Shown: one piece after another, positions 30,127-43,775 of the stretch
Numbering within the stretch: position 1 is the first letter of the stretch
How the letters are laid out: every line of letters starts with the position of its first letter
Source: Melanocharis versteri
Taxonomy: Eukaryota; Chordata; Aves; Passeriformes; Melanocharitidae
Direction: 5' to 3'
NCBI GenBank assembly: GCA_013397845.1
Contig: VZTG01003728.1
Coordinates: 258,752-322,751, forward strand
DNA length: 64,000 nt
Notes under the pieces: model-generated
The model's input: only the letters and a program-made list of their open reading frames with translations
Told to the model about the DNA's origin: nothing
The model's database searches: none
Made by a program: the position numbers and the translations under genes

Positions 30127-33100
30127 CCCACAGGAAGCATAAGAATGTGCCTTGTTATTATCATTGTGGAAGAGTGTCCATCGAAGAGAGCCACACAGCG
30201 GAATGAGATTGACGTCCTTGCAAATGCATTACCCTGTGGAAAACATAACCACTGGTCAGCCCCAGCTGACAGGATTTCAATATTATTTTAACTTCTGTGA
30301 AGTGGGATTTATTAATCCAAAGTGCTGGACACAGTATGAGGGGATCCCAAATTTGAAAGATTCACACAACACATATAGAATAGCTTACTGTGGAACATTT
30401 GTGTTCTTTTGACTAAATCCAATAGTCTGTTTACATCCTTGGACCATTAAAATAACTTTTATTATGGACTTAGCAATGACACTGAATCCATTTCTATTTA
30501 AAACTGTTTAAAATGTAGTTCTTATGAGTTGGTCTACTATGGAAGTAAAGAAGAATCAAAAAAAATGTTAAGTCATAGCTTAAAAATCTAAACTATTTTA
30601 TCTCTTGACACAGCACCACAATTTAAATTATAAAATGAGCTTGGAAATGTTATTTAAGGAGCAGAAATTTTTTTAGAAAAATAAGTATTTTTCCTTCATT
30701 CCACCTATTTCCCTTTGGAGTAATCCATATTTCCTGAACACTGCTGTGAGCCATATATATAGCTATACTAAATAGAACAACCATGAGGGACTTAGTTTTA
30801 AGAGGTGCAACAGTTATTGCAGTGGTGCATGAAATACAAGTGTGCTATGAAACAAAATGAAATCTGCATTGCAGGTTTATAGCCATCTTACCATTGTACA
30901 AGTGAAACAGCTTTCCACTGAAAGGGAACATATTTCAGTATCATGGGGGAGGCAGACTCCAGCAGTGGTGAAGACTGCATTGCCAGCTCCTTCGCTACTA
31001 CCATAAAGGCTGTTTAGAACTTACACTTTGACTCCAGCTCACTTTTGTTTACAACACCAGCCACAAAGAAGAAACAACTTTGTGGGCTTCTAGATCTGGT
31101 TTACATGTTAGCTTTGATTCTCCAAAACTGAGGAATTTGAATGCAAGAGATAAGCCTGCCTACTGTGTAATAGCAACAATGCTTTGCAAAGCTGAAAGTC
31201 AAAATGGATTCCAGATGTTCCCTCCTTTGATACCATAGCAGAGGTATTGTTCATGAGAAAGAATATGTGAATGTTCTGTGCAGGAGACCGCATCCGAGTG
31301 GCAAGGATTGCAACCAAAGAATAAGTGACTCATGGGGGTATCTAGGTTCTGTTCAAATGAGAAGTCAAAAATGTGCTTGAGCCAAGAGGCCTGTTGGACT
31401 ATCAGGAGTAAGGCACACTGGAAAAGGGGTGGCTGTAGTGAATTCTGGCCACCTTCACCTAAATGGCCAGGTACCTATTTAAAGCTGGACCATATTTAAA
31501 GCAAGGGGCAGCTTTCAGCATGAGACTGGAACAAAATCTTGCCTCTAGGTTAGAAGCTAGATGCCTTGACTATTCACTGCCATGCTCCACTTATTCATAT
31601 TACCCTATTTTTAATATTCACCAAATACTTTGCATTTTTAAAAGTGAAACCAAACTTCTTAGGCAAGTCACAATCAGTAATATAACATAAAAAAGTTAAT
31701 TGTCATGCTCCTCTACCCCTTCACTTTTCAGTAACAGACTCAACAAGGAGATGAGGAAAGTAGGTATTTGTTTGTAATAATATATTGTACTTGAACATTT
31801 GCATTTTGCAACAGGTACTTCATGAATGTGATTGTGTGTCCAACTATGACTCCTTTGTTGTAATGAAGTTAAGATTTTGTGAGCAATAATGTGTTACAAA
31901 TTCTAACTCAAATAGCACTTTTAAAAAAAAGGTAATCTTTTCAGTGAAAAACAATTTCAAAATATGAGATTGAAGTGTACCAATGTATTTTACCAATAAC
32001 AAACCAAATATGTTGCACACTACTTAACTAATGTGAATTAACGTGGAATAATAGATACTGTTAAGAAGACTCATACTATGAAATCCCCCCAACATATTGA
32101 CAATCTGTCAAGGGGTTTTGTGTAGCCCCATGTCTGTACTCACGACCATCAAATTCCTGTCATCTGCTACCTCTTGCCAGTATTTCCACTTCTGTACGCT
32201 TGTGACCAGTGGAATTAATTTTCAGTTGGCTTGCATGTATTCACATATGCTTGTTATCTGTTGCTCTCATCACCACGTTAACAACTCCTGTTAAAACTGA
32301 CACCAGTAGATAAAAACATCCCAATTTTTGGGAGTTGCACATAGAGATTAAGAGCAGTATGTAGTCCTTGTCTGTTAAGTGAATTGACTTCCTATATCCT
32401 TTTGACAAAACACCTTGGTGCTAGCATGCCCTGATCAGATGAGAAGTCTGATGAAAGGGTAAGGGGTTGTTACAACATTCCCTAAGTAAGAAGCCTCTTT
32501 GTATCAAGGTGCAGTTTTCTCCAGGGCATGATTTTGTTTATCAGCTAATGTGTCGTTTCAGCTAATGAGAAAAGGGTTTTCTCTGTATTGAAAAGAAACC
32601 CTTTTTTTTTACCTCACTTAGGACATGAAAATTGTAAGGAATGTTTCCAAAGACACATTTTGCTCTCTTACTGGTGCTAGAACTCCGGGGATTCTGATGT
32701 TTACTCTGCAATACAACAGCACTGAGGTTGGAATTGAAAGAACTCCCTGGAGCAATGTTGAATTGTATTGTTAAAGGGAACAAAACACAGAATGTATATG
32801 GATTTACAAACTAAGTAACACTACAGACTAAGACTGAAATATGAAACATGATTAAAAAAAAATAATTGGTTTCAACAGCACAGTTCATTGCTGCTGCTAC
32901 ACTGTAGCCATCTATATAATCTAAGCTAAATAGTGCTATATTCCTAAATAGTGACAAAAGGAGTCTTTGTGCAGGCTATAAATATGACAGACCTAGAATC
33001 AAATAGTAGAATACAAGATGCAGAAACCAATCTGGTGCCAGTACTTCCACTGAGCAATACTATCAGCTGATAAAGATCAAAACAGAAAGAAAAATCTAGA

Positions 33101-33475
33101 ATTTAATCCTTCAAGGTGTATACATCCAAAAGAGTCCATTTCGTTAGGAACTTTATAATGGAGTGAATGTCACATAGATATCCTTAATAATACAGACTGA
33201 AATTACCTTTGTATTATTGTGATTAGTTGCTTATTATTTTATACTCAGTATTAATGTGGTACACTGTTACTTTATTATTATTATTTTTGCTTTTGTAAAT
33301 TATATTCTAATTTATTGTCATGTTTCTTAACACTTGTTCTACATGCATTCTCCTGCTTGTAATGAAAACAAAAATATTGTAACACTTGATGCAGTGAAAT
33401 TCCACACCAGGCACAGGTTTGTTTTTAACATAGATAATTTAGTAAAATAAAACTGCAGCTTTTAAGATTGACACC
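30127..33475 (+). other. ADAMTS6: Probable 3' UTR of ADAMTS6
   Basis: AT-rich non-coding sequence directly follows the stop. I see no AATAAA until 33446, which would give a 3' UTR of about 3.3 kb; earlier ATTAAA variants occur (near 30447 and 32850) and could give shorter forms. The extent is inferred and no transcript evidence is available here. There is no transposon in it that I recognise. Confidence 0.5.
33446..33451 (+). promoter_or_regulatory. Candidate polyadenylation signal AATAAA
   Basis: This is the first canonical AATAAA after the stop codon. It is followed 20-40 bases later by a G/T-rich stretch (GGTACAGTTGTCTCTT), as expected at a cleavage site. A second AATAAA at 33805-33810 is an alternative. 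Confidence 0.5.
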
Positions 33476-36400
33476 CATGGTACAGTTGTCTCTTCCCTGA
33501 CTTACCGTTACTAGAATTCTGTATGCTTAATGTTTGCTTCATCCAATGCATCAAAATATATAGAAGGTGTCTTCTTTGAAATAACACCTGTGTTATGCTA
33601 GAATCCTGTCCTTGGCAGCAGCAATGTTTGTCATATATAAGAAAATAAGGAAATAACGAAAAGAAAAAATCAAGAATATGGTCGTGTACATTATTAAGTA
33701 ATATTTTAGCCTAATCAGTAATGTAGATCAAGAATGAAATTAATGGCAGCAAAAATATTCTGTACTTCTTGGAATTATTTCGTTAACAGCCAGTCAATAA
33801 TAACAATAAAATGTCCTTCTTGCATTGAGCTTTTAAGGTTTTATCTGAAGTTTATCTGAAGCCATGATGTTTTTAAATATAAAGAAGAAAGCCATTTCAG
33901 TAGACTTTGTGCTTAGGTAACTGTTGCTGAGAGGTGCTTCCTTTCTTACCTAGCACAGTATAAATAACTTGTGGAAATCTCTGATTAAGTCCTATGAAAT
34001 ATTTCTTATTTCTGAAGTAAAATCTAGTTTCTGGTTTAATGAACATAAACACTCTACTCTTGTGAATAAGATGTTAAAGAAAATACATAGAACCTTAAAT
34101 ATATTGATGAAGTATTTACTAATTTTGGTTATTCTTTGTTATTCTATTTACAAATAAGGATTCAAAAACCAATTCCTTGTTTTAAAAATATGGGTATTTC
34201 TATCTGTGCTTGATCACAAAATTTCATTGCCCTTCAGATCAGAAGTTAAAGATGGAGTAGTCTTAGTAAATAACACAGTTTAATGACAGTTTACTCTGTC
34301 ATTGTAAAGCTGTTGACTTTCCTCTCATACATTCACACTGTAAGTTATAATCTGATAGGTTTCCCATTATTGTTCAGTTTGTAGTGTTGTTTTTTCCCAC
34401 TGGAGTGGTTGTGTTTTGTACTATGATGACAGACTGAGAACACTGAAACAGATGTGTTTCTCCCTCCTTTTCTCCTGCTACTTTGAACCTGACATAACTC
34501 ATGATGACTGTAGAACTCCTGACACAAAAAATTCCCTCCAGTCTTCTTAAAATGCATTTTTTTCACCAGAACTTCATTCTGGAGCCAGTCCTGCTAAAAT
34601 AATTCTTTGTTAGACTTTTTCAGTTTATTTCTTGAGAAAAAGAGCACCATTCTTACCTGAGATACTGGCTTTTCCTTTCCTTAACTTCCCTTTCTATACT
34701 CCAAAACTGTTCCTTCTTGAGTATACTCACTGTTCTATCTGAACCTATCTGATGTACTAGAAGCATTTTTTACATATTCTCTGTAGAATTCTGAACAGGC
34801 TTTGGTTATTTTCCTGACTTCTTTATTATTTTTTTATTGTTACTCGGATCTAAGATCCAGGACTCTTCTGGATCCTCTTCTGTGGAGGTATACTGCAACG
34901 GGCTTTGGATGAGTCCTGTGAGCCTCATCTGGAGACAGTCAGTCATCAATCTAAGAGTCTTGTGGAAGGCCATTACTAAGCTGAGGCTTTCATTCTGCAA
35001 GAAGTGACACCCTATCTGGCTGTTTTCCTTTCACCACAAACGACAATTAGGTGGAAGGGATGGATGACTCCTTCTGTGTGGTCCCTTCAATCTTCGTTCG
35101 AGACAGAATGGTGTAAGAGCATTTCCATACAGTAACCAGGATGAAATCCCAAACAGATTTATAAGGGCCCAGTCAGCCACAGAACTAGGTTCATTACAGA
35201 ACTAGTGAATTGGTCATTTCCCAAGTGTATTTGGCCCAGCTGAAGTGAAAGTTCATGTTCAGTTTAGGAAAATGAGCCACTCAAAATGTGGGGTGGTTGT
35301 ACATTTAAGAATACTGCATCCCTTAAACTGGCATACCACCTAAGCACCACATGTCATTTATTTTCTTCTATTTCTGCACAGGACTGACATTTTCATTGAG
35401 CTGGACAGGCTACAGGACACAGTTTATGTTCAGAGGTCATACAGCTGCCAGTCAGAAAATTATTGAAGTCTGTCCTGGGAAGGATATATATATATATTTC
35501 TGCATTAAGGATTGGAAGATTCAATTTCTACAAACAGGAAGGCCTTTTCAGAGAAGATCTAGCAAGATCAGTAAATAAATAATCTCACTTCTTTAGTAAT
35601 CCCATTTGAAATAAATTTGTCAGATCACAGCTTGAGATAGAAAAGGAAGTGTTTTGGAAGCTAGAAGTGAAGACTCAGCCAGTAAGTGCTCCAGGCTTAA
35701 GTTGCTATGACCACACAGAGAGATCAGATTTGGCCTGGCTGATAAGGGATGAGCCGTGGATTTTGGAAATCGGATTTCTTCATCTGCATCAAGATCAGTA
35801 TATTTGTTTATTCTTCTCCCCAACCCCACCTTGACATCAAAGTCGACAAATGTGCACACTCTTGCAATGTTTATAACACAACAAAATTATCGCTCACATT
35901 GTTTGAAAAACCTAGATTGCAATATGATTTATCTTTTGCAATGAAGATCAGTCTTCTGTGTAGAATCTGCCTCCCCATAGAAGCACTGCTGAGTAATGCT
36001 TCTGAGTAACACTTGATCTCCAAATTAACTGTGAGGTAGGAGTTCTGGACATGTGGGAATATGTTCCACTTATATCTCTATGAAAAGACCCAGACCCACT
36101 CTAGGGATTTCAGAAGACAAACTTCAGTTGAGAATGCATTTTAAGTTACTGTCACATTTTTTCTGAGGTCAACTATTCTTTATTAAGTAAATAAATTTAC
36201 AGAAGTGCAGTGTGCTTAATAGGGTCACTGCCTTCTAACATCTTTGAACACTGACCAGAAATAGGGGCAGCACCTTGTGTGCGAATGACAATGTGTGGTT
36301 GAAAAGTCTACAGTCCATTTCCAGGACAGTCTCTTTCATTTCTCAGACTCCACTCCTCAGAATCCACATACTGGTACAAGATGTCTCTTCCCTCCATCAT

Positions 36401-37499
36401 CTCCTTGCCCCTGGTGGCTGTTTCTCCTCTTTCTCACTGCTTTAACACATCTGTGCAACTGATATTTGGTGTACGGTACTGCTGTCTTTGATCAGATACT
36501 TTAATGTGAATGTTACTGAGAGTTTTCACATCTGTAACTTAACACAGTTATTTGTTTAAAATGCTCATTTTAGGCTGGTTTTATGAATTATTTATTGAAG
36601 TGTAAAAACAAATATAAAATCTAAATAAGAATTTGAAGAAAAAATCTAGAAATGCATTTTTTTTTTCATTTAGTAGTCCAAGTAAAAATAATTTTTTAGT
36701 ATTTTTTTCTACTGCAGTACTTAGAGGCCCCCTCAAAGTACTTTTTCCTATTATGAAAAACACTGAGTTAGAAACGAATACAAACAGGAGGAATCGACCT
36801 CTCTTCTGGTCTCAGATTCTCTTTCACATGTAGCCTTGGTATTGAAATGCACTATCAAAACAAGACCTTCTGCAGCATGAAAGAATCTCAAACATCTCAT
36901 TTGGCCTTTCTGGCTCAAAGTTTCCTTAGAAGTTTATTTGCCTAAGATAAGGTTACATTGTTGAAACTATCCTGTCAATTAGCAATAACATTTGACTTCA
37001 GATGTATTCTTCAAAAGCATTTTGTCAAGGATAGGGCTTGTAACTGATTTTCTAGAGAGGAGAGAAGGCACGATGGCTATAATTACATGTATCAATACGT
37101 TGCTCAGAGTTCTGGTGAAATAAAGTGCAGAGCAGCTGTTTAATTAAAAGAGGAAAAGGAATCAAACTGCATTTTCTATTAGCTTTGAAAAGAAAATGCA
37201 AGGGAAGAATATTCCAATTTGATTTTCAGTGAGGTTTAAGAAGCTGGCTCAGCATTAGTTGCTCACTGCACTGTAAAATGTTTATAAAGCTGAAGACAAA
37301 TGACCTGAATTCTATTTCCATGGAGGGTTTGGGTTTTTTAAACTCTGTTATCCTAATCCATCTAGGAAAGGTCTCAAGCACTAAGACAAACACCTTTCTG
37401 TAATGCATCCCCTCCGCCAGATTTGTGGATTTGCTATGCTGTTTTGTTCCCATTTCTTGCAGTTGTGATGATCAAAAATTTTAATGAGAGAAGAACTAA
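33476..37499. other. Intergenic 3' flank
   Basis: AT-rich unique sequence. A second AATAAA lies at 33805. There is a short direct duplication of TTTATCTGAAG near 33840 and a short (TA)n run near 35487. Open frames reach 86 codons in overlapping sets (35620-36009, both strands) with no domain. No gene or transposon is supported. Confidence 0.6.
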
Positions 37500-38640
37500 A
37501 AATGGGTTTGAGGCCTTGGTTTCAGGGCTGTTGATGTGTCCCCTCACTTCCTTTCTCCTCTAGCTGGAAAACTGCCACATGGCCTTTTTTCTTCCAGTGT
37601 GAGCAAAACAAGTTTCTGGCATCAGAGGCTTGCTGGCTGCTCATCTGCAGTGTGGGCAGATGCTCATGAAAGACTCAGTGGATGGATGTGGCTTCAGGTA
37701 TCACAGGTGCCTTGGACCAGCACTGCATGAAATTGGTTCCTGTGGAATGTGGCCTTTCTGTCACCTGGCTTTCGTGCTGGGGAGAGGGTTCCAGAGCACT
37801 TTTCAGATTTGGCCAGCAGCCATCTCTTGGTCTACAGCAGCAGGTGTTCCTCAGCCCTTTGCTGGGGCTCAGCTGTGGCTCGTGGCTGCTCAGAGCTGCA
37901 GCCAGGATGGGTGCTGGAATGTTGGAATGTGCATTTCACACGGCAGCTGGCAAGCCCTGGTCGATCATGGCAATGTGGAGAGCTGCTGAGCTCTGAGTTG
38001 TGGTGGGTCTCCTCTGTGGCCAGCTGGCACCTGAGGGGAGGCCAAGAGATGGGCATGGTTTGGCCTCGCTTCAGGGACCCCGGAGTCTGGGGAGCACTGC
38101 TTGGGCCAGGCTGAGCAGAAACCACCGCCCAGCCTCTGACTCACCACAGCTGCCTCCTCAGCTGGAGAGGTGAAGGGGCTGCCACAGCGAGCAGCCACTG
38201 CAGCTCCCAGGGGAGAAGACCCTGCATGGGAACAGGAGGACTTGAGCTGAGGTGGAAGGCCAGTGCCAGTGGTTTTGGGGGAGCTGTGCTGGGGCTGCTG
38301 GTTTGGGAAAGCTGTGGAGGGGCCAGGGAATAGGATGGGAGAGTGCGGCCATGAGATGGAGCTGGGGCGGTGTGTGAGGGGCTGAGGAAATCTCAGCGAG
38401 GGGATCCTGGGGCAAGAGTTGGGTAAATAGGTCAAGACCACAGGTCCCAGCCAGAGGTACCCCTACAGAGGAGAGCACATGGCTCCTGTGGGCAGGTGGA
38501 GTGCAAGAAACTTGCAGAAATGCCTTGAGCTCAGAGACATCCCTTGCAGAAGCTCAGTCTTCAGGGTGAGGCGTGGAGAGCCCTTGCAGAGCCTGCAGAG
38601 ATAGGGAGACCCTTGGTCAGTTTAATCCCTTCGGTGAACA
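37500..38640. other. GC-rich island of unknown origin, 1.1 kb
   Basis: The composition changes sharply from AT-rich flank to a G/C-rich, CpG-poor block, then back. Because it lacks A/T-rich stops, it contains open frames of 97-158 codons on both strands (for example minus 37965-38441 and plus 37749-38114). These overlap in several frames, are rich in Ser, Pro and Gln or Trp and Cys, and show no domain I recognise. The block has no AATAAA, no clear TG...CA ends and no visible target-site duplication, so I cannot call it an LTR. Possible origins are an old endogenous retroviral LTR, another repeat family, or DNA copied from a GC-rich region. It is not a CpG-island promoter by appearance. Confidence 0.55.
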
Positions 38641-41600
38641 CCTGAAATGCCATATGTACTATTAACAGAAGAAGCTATGAAGCTACTCTCTCAGTGACTT
38701 GCAGCAGTGAGCAGAACTCTATACAACTTTGGATAACCTGTTTTAATTGGCCATGCTGTATTTAGCAGATGAGTAAGCTGCAAATGATCACAAAAAGTAG
38801 CAGTTGCAAAAATCATGTCTGTAAATCTGCCTGCCACAAAGACAGCTGCCTTCTTGCATGCCAGATGCTCACTGGCTCCTGAGTAATTCTGCTGAACTGA
38901 TGAACAAATGCTTACAGGATGTGTTGACTCTCAGCTGGTAATCAAGACAGTGAAGGGCTGCCAAGAGGTATGTTGCTCGTTAAGAGTATGACACTTACAG
39001 CCTTCAAAACAATGAACCTTGAATCTCCTTTAAAAACAAAAGAGAGAAGTAACATGTTTTGGTAAGTTTAGACTGAAATTTTGATCATTCCTCTGTGGCT
39101 TGAGAAGCTTGATTACAAAAGCAGTGACCTTGCATAGGGTGTCCAGAGTTGTGCAATGGAGTCTTGTGGTTACATGTGAAGTCTCAGCTTGATTTTGCTT
39201 GTGTTTTCCTTATTATACTATGTATCTCATTCAACAATACAAGTTTATCTTTGTTTTGATTAAGTTCATGCTGTTTTTGGAGGTATGGCCCATTCTTACC
39301 TGGATATAACATACAGAAGTTTGGAAAGGGATGGGCAGATGAGTGATCAGCCCTACTGCACAAAAATCTTGAGCCAAGATTTAGAAAAAAATCATGCAAC
39401 TATCTGTGAGAAATAAACCACCAAACCAAAATCAAATTTCTGAGTTACCATTCTCTTATTAGCATTTTTTTATGTCTCATGGTTTGCTTGTTTCATATTT
39501 TCCAGCTCTGTACACTGAGGAAAGCCAGAAAATCACTTTCTATGGGTAAGAAGAAAGGTAGGAAACTCGACAGCCAGATTTATGCAATTGAATAGTCTTT
39601 CAATAGAAAACATAAATATTTTAACACATTATAATATTACAAGGGCTAGCAGGAAAATACCCCATTCTGATCAAGAATTAAAAACTCATTACACTTTTAA
39701 GAAAGTGATAGGTACCTTTCTCAGTGAAGGTAACTTTTGTAAAACTTCAAGCTTTCCCTCCTAACTTATGAAAATAATGACCTGACTTAGCAAAATGCTG
39801 CTTCCTTCTGGGTGATTCCAAGGGGTTGTCTTCCAGCTGGAAACTCTCAGAGTCCAGGGTAAACTGCCCATGTTCTCTTTGTCTCTGTAATCTGCTAGGA
39901 AAGAGAAGGCCGCACTGCCAGGTCTGTACTAATCAGTAAACCACCAGCACCAATCTAGCATCATCCTATCTTACTTACATAACTTCTTTCACCAAGATGC
40001 CCAGTGGACCTGAGCTTGTGGTCTGCTGGAGGATTCCTTGGAAGGTACGCATGCAGTGCTGTCTTCATCCTACAACAGTCTTGCCAGAGAAGGTGAATCT
40101 GGCCCAAAGTCAGAAAACTGATAATTCATAACCAGGTTTGAGGGGACATACATAAAACCGGTGCCTTTGGCTTCCTTACACTGCTTCTCTGTTGATACCA
40201 ACCAAAGCTGCCTGGGGAGTCAAGCCCAATTGGGCCTTTTTTTTTTTTTTTTTTAATTTTTTTGTCCAGACACTGTCTGGAATGAAGGATGGAAAAGGTG
40301 GCTGCCTTTATCTTGGTACTACAGCACCAAAAGACAGTAGATCATAATATAATAATCTTCCTCAAGGTCTCATTTTAAATCAAGGCCTCTGTTAATTACA
40401 TCATCAACATTTGCCCAGTTGAGACTGTAGATACATCTGCTATAAATACTTGCAGAGCAGCTTGAGGCCGACATAGCATTGTTCCAAATCAATTTTTAAG
40501 CTGAAAAATGTACTTTTTATTAAAAGATTGAGAAACAGTGGATTCCTGTGCATCAGTAAATGTAATGAGTAAAGTATGTAGAACTAATTATAGTAGAGCT
40601 TTATTACAAAGCAACTGCTAAAAATCTTGAGGAAAAAAAAGAAATAAATCACACAGACACAATTTAAAATAATTTCTAGTAAATAAGCATGGAAAAAAAC
40701 CCTCAAACTAAAACATCTTTTGCTGTTTAGAGGCAGATAATCCATTCTTAGTCCAGTGCACAAATTTGATTTACAGTGCGTTTCAAAATATTTATCTTCT
40801 TTTTAGGGTTTCCATCACTGTCTAAGCCAATAGCCTGCTGTGTTTGAAAATGCCTGGGCAGTAATTGTAATTGTTTTTAAAGCTATTTTGGAAAATAGTG
40901 AGCTTTGTTGCATTTTGTAAATATAAGGAATGCAATTATCAACATTGTATATGTAATCCAAGTGACCTGCTGGCTTCAGAAGCTCAGACCCACAGAAGAA
41001 ATTTTAACAACAGCAAAATGTTTGTTTAATTTTTGTTCTGTAGCTGGTCAGTGCTAGGTGAATTATGTTATAGCCAGTTTGGCAATAATATGATTAAATA
41101 ACAATTCCATATAAGTACATAACAGTGTCGAAGTAAACATACAAGGAAAAGAATGATTTTTCTGGGTGGATAATCTGACCCATTTTCATATGTCAGTATT
41201 TGATGAAGTACTGTGCTGATATGATGGTATCTGGGTACTTCTGTGATTCATCCAAAATTGTTAACCAAAAGTTAGGTCTGAAAACTCAACACAAAGTAGT
41301 ACATCTTAGAAACTTATATGTAAATATGTTAGATAAAGAACTTTGTTTTCTTTGGTGTTGTGCATTATAAACTGATAGAGGTCTTTCCCAAACTATTTTG
41401 TCTCCTTCTTCTTCTGTTTAAGAAGAAACCTACATGAGGTTCTAGACTGAATATACTTTTCTGATAGGCATCTGTTGAAGAAGTGCTAGGATCAGGAGAT
41501 TTGAAGAATATGTTGGAATTTCAGTTCCAGTTCAAAAAAAGAAAAAAGAAGCACAAACAGCATTTCTGACCTAGAACTAAAATTACAAGTCAGTCTCTGA

Positions 41601-43323
41601 AAGCTGTTAGCAGTCTGCTTTAAAATATATAGACATGCACTAGGAAAAATACTCACAAGACATTCTTTGGAGAAACAACTTTGAAATAAAATTTTTCAAC
41701 ATGACCCATACACTGCACAGCTAGCATGCAATTGCAGTTTATTGACAACACAAAAATATTAAAACCAGTAAGGATCTCATTTCAGTCTAGCCTCACTCTG
41801 TTCTTTATTGTACCTTGACGCATTTAACAGAAATCAGCTAATGCTTCAGAAAGTTCACCAACATTCCTGAGACCATGTGTAAATAAGCATATCCAAGCAT
41901 GAAGTTGTTTATTCACTGATAGTTGAATAAGCTATGCATCCATGTTATACATAACCTTTGGGAACTTCCAGCTGTATTGTATGCTGCCTTGTCACAGGTA
42001 TATTTTTCTGTTAAAATTTTGTTAAAATTTTTTGAAAAGCAGTTTGGGAATGATTTTATGACAAAGTTACCTATAACTTCTTTCTTGCAAACTGGCCACT
42101 AGTAGTCATATTTAAGCCTTAAAAGCTATAAGCACTTCATTCCATTGGTACCTGGAACCAAGTGCCAAATTATATACATTGCATGTTACTACACTTAATT
42201 AAAAATCCTCCTCTTTTCAGATTAGTTACAAGTCTCCTGTTGCTTAGCAGGAACCAATGCAGTGTCATAAGATGCATTTACACTGCTTTCTGGTTAGTGT
42301 AAAATAAACATATATTTTTACAAATAGTTTTTAATATAACTACTCATCTTTTTACCTATCCTGGGCTTTGTGCTACCTGATACTTCTCAAGGTCAAATCA
42401 ATGAGTTTAGACTGGGTCACAAACTTGACTGTGTGTTCCTATATCTGGACAGGCTTTTTTTCCTCTCTGCTGTCATGTTCACCCCTGGATCCTACCTTCT
42501 CCCTAAGAAAAAACAAATCTCAACCGTGATGAAGCTTTAGGATGTCTCTGTCAGTACTGAGCTCATCTTTCCATCCTGTGTAACCCACAGCAGAACCTCT
42601 TCTACATTTATGAAGAACTTGCTTTAGGCGAGCCGTAATTCTTCCTCTTGTGCCATGTTCCTCATGCATAGAAGCCAGCAGAGACAGACACAGGGCAGTG
42701 ATATCACAGAAAAGAGGGAATGCACTTGCTAAACTGATGCATTGATGAAACTAACTGGAAGAGTTTCAGAACAAAACTGCTGTTCCTGGAGCTCTGAGAT
42801 ACTAATGCTGCATGGCTAAGCCAAAAAGCATATGGGAAGTAAACTGATAATACATGTGAGGTGCAGTCCCATGTTTACTTAATTTGCAAACTGTTCAGAT
42901 GTTGTACTCCAATAGCCTCTCTGATGTGTTACTGCCTGGTTTGGTTCTGTCATTGCAGCTGTCTAAAAGGCCATATACAGATATGACTGTATACAAACAG
43001 AGCCAAGTACTTGCACATTTGCAAATCAGAGACTCCAAAATGCTAGTGGAACAAAAGTAGAATTAGAATTTCTTCCTCCTGTGGTCCTGTTGTGTTTCTT
43101 CTGCTTTTTTGGGTGTATTAGGGAACTGACTTCTTCATCAGTCGTACTTCAGCTGGGCACTGGAAATACAGAGAGGTTTGAAAAATCTTGGAAACCATCT
43201 GTGAACCTTTTGCTGAGAGTTTTGAGAAACCATTTGTCCTAGGTAACCTCAGGCACTTTCCAAAACTGATAAAAGTAGCTGTCAGGCTGTAAACTGGGTT
43301 TATTCACACTCTTCCATTTCCTC
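38641..43323. other. Intergenic, AT-rich
   Basis: There are no coding-like frames; most of 39800-43300 has no open frame of 60 codons on either strand. It contains an 18-base T run at 40237-40254 (T-rich to 40263) and a small palindrome at 40266-40280. No transposon was recognised. Confidence 0.6.
40237..40263. repeat. Poly-T tract
   Basis: Eighteen T, two A and then seven T. It could be a plain homopolymer or the tail of an old minus-strand retrocopy. The sequence on the right shows no gene homology that I can see, so a simple repeat is the safer call. Confidence 0.75.
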
Positions 43324-43775
43324 TCAAAACTGCCTTTGGGTGCCTGTCACTGTCAGGAGGCTTCCGAGGGGGAGGGTAAGGAAGGTTGTTGATGTGTTCT
43401 TTGATGTTTCCTCTGGGGTTTGGAAGGGTGTTTCTGGCATTGCTGCTGGAGCAACTCTGTCTGAAGGAAAGCTAAAACTCTTGATGATGCTCCTGTGACT
43501 TCGGGTTTGAGCATACAGTTCCAGTGAAGAGGAAGTTGCTCCCAAATCTTTTTCAAGAGGTCTTTGTGGTGCTCTCATGAGCAGATTTCTTGAAGTGATA
43601 AAGTTGTCCATACAGATGCGCGGATTTCACAGGGGACGCCTGATCTGGAGCTGGGAAAAGTAGCAAGCCCATTTGGGTTATGGGGATTTGTGTGGAGCAA
43701 GTGGTCACATTTAGTCAACTCTAGACATCCTGTTTTACTCGATAAAGTCGTATGACAGTAGTTAGGAAGATACAC
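43324..43775 (-). other. Weakly coding-like stretch, minus strand, unidentified
   Basis: One minus-strand frame is open over 43353-43775 apart from a single TGA at 43575-43577; a second frame gives 95 codons (43324-43611) beginning MDNFITSRNLLMRAPQRP. The single-stop frame includes EHHKDLLKKIWEQLPLHW and a Gln/His/Ser-rich end. Base composition is more balanced than in the surrounding DNA. I do not recognise a family, see no poly-A tail and no clear splice signals. It may be a decayed retrocopy, an exon of an unknown transcript, or chance. Confidence 0.25.

Noticed and set aside
37965..38441. 158-codon minus-strand open frame
   Set aside because: It lies in the GC-rich island where all frames are open; Ser/Pro/Gln-rich content is what such DNA gives by chance, and no domain or splice context supports it.
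37500..38640. Calling the GC-rich island a solo LTR
   Set aside because: No AATAAA, no convincing TG...CA termini and no visible target-site duplication.
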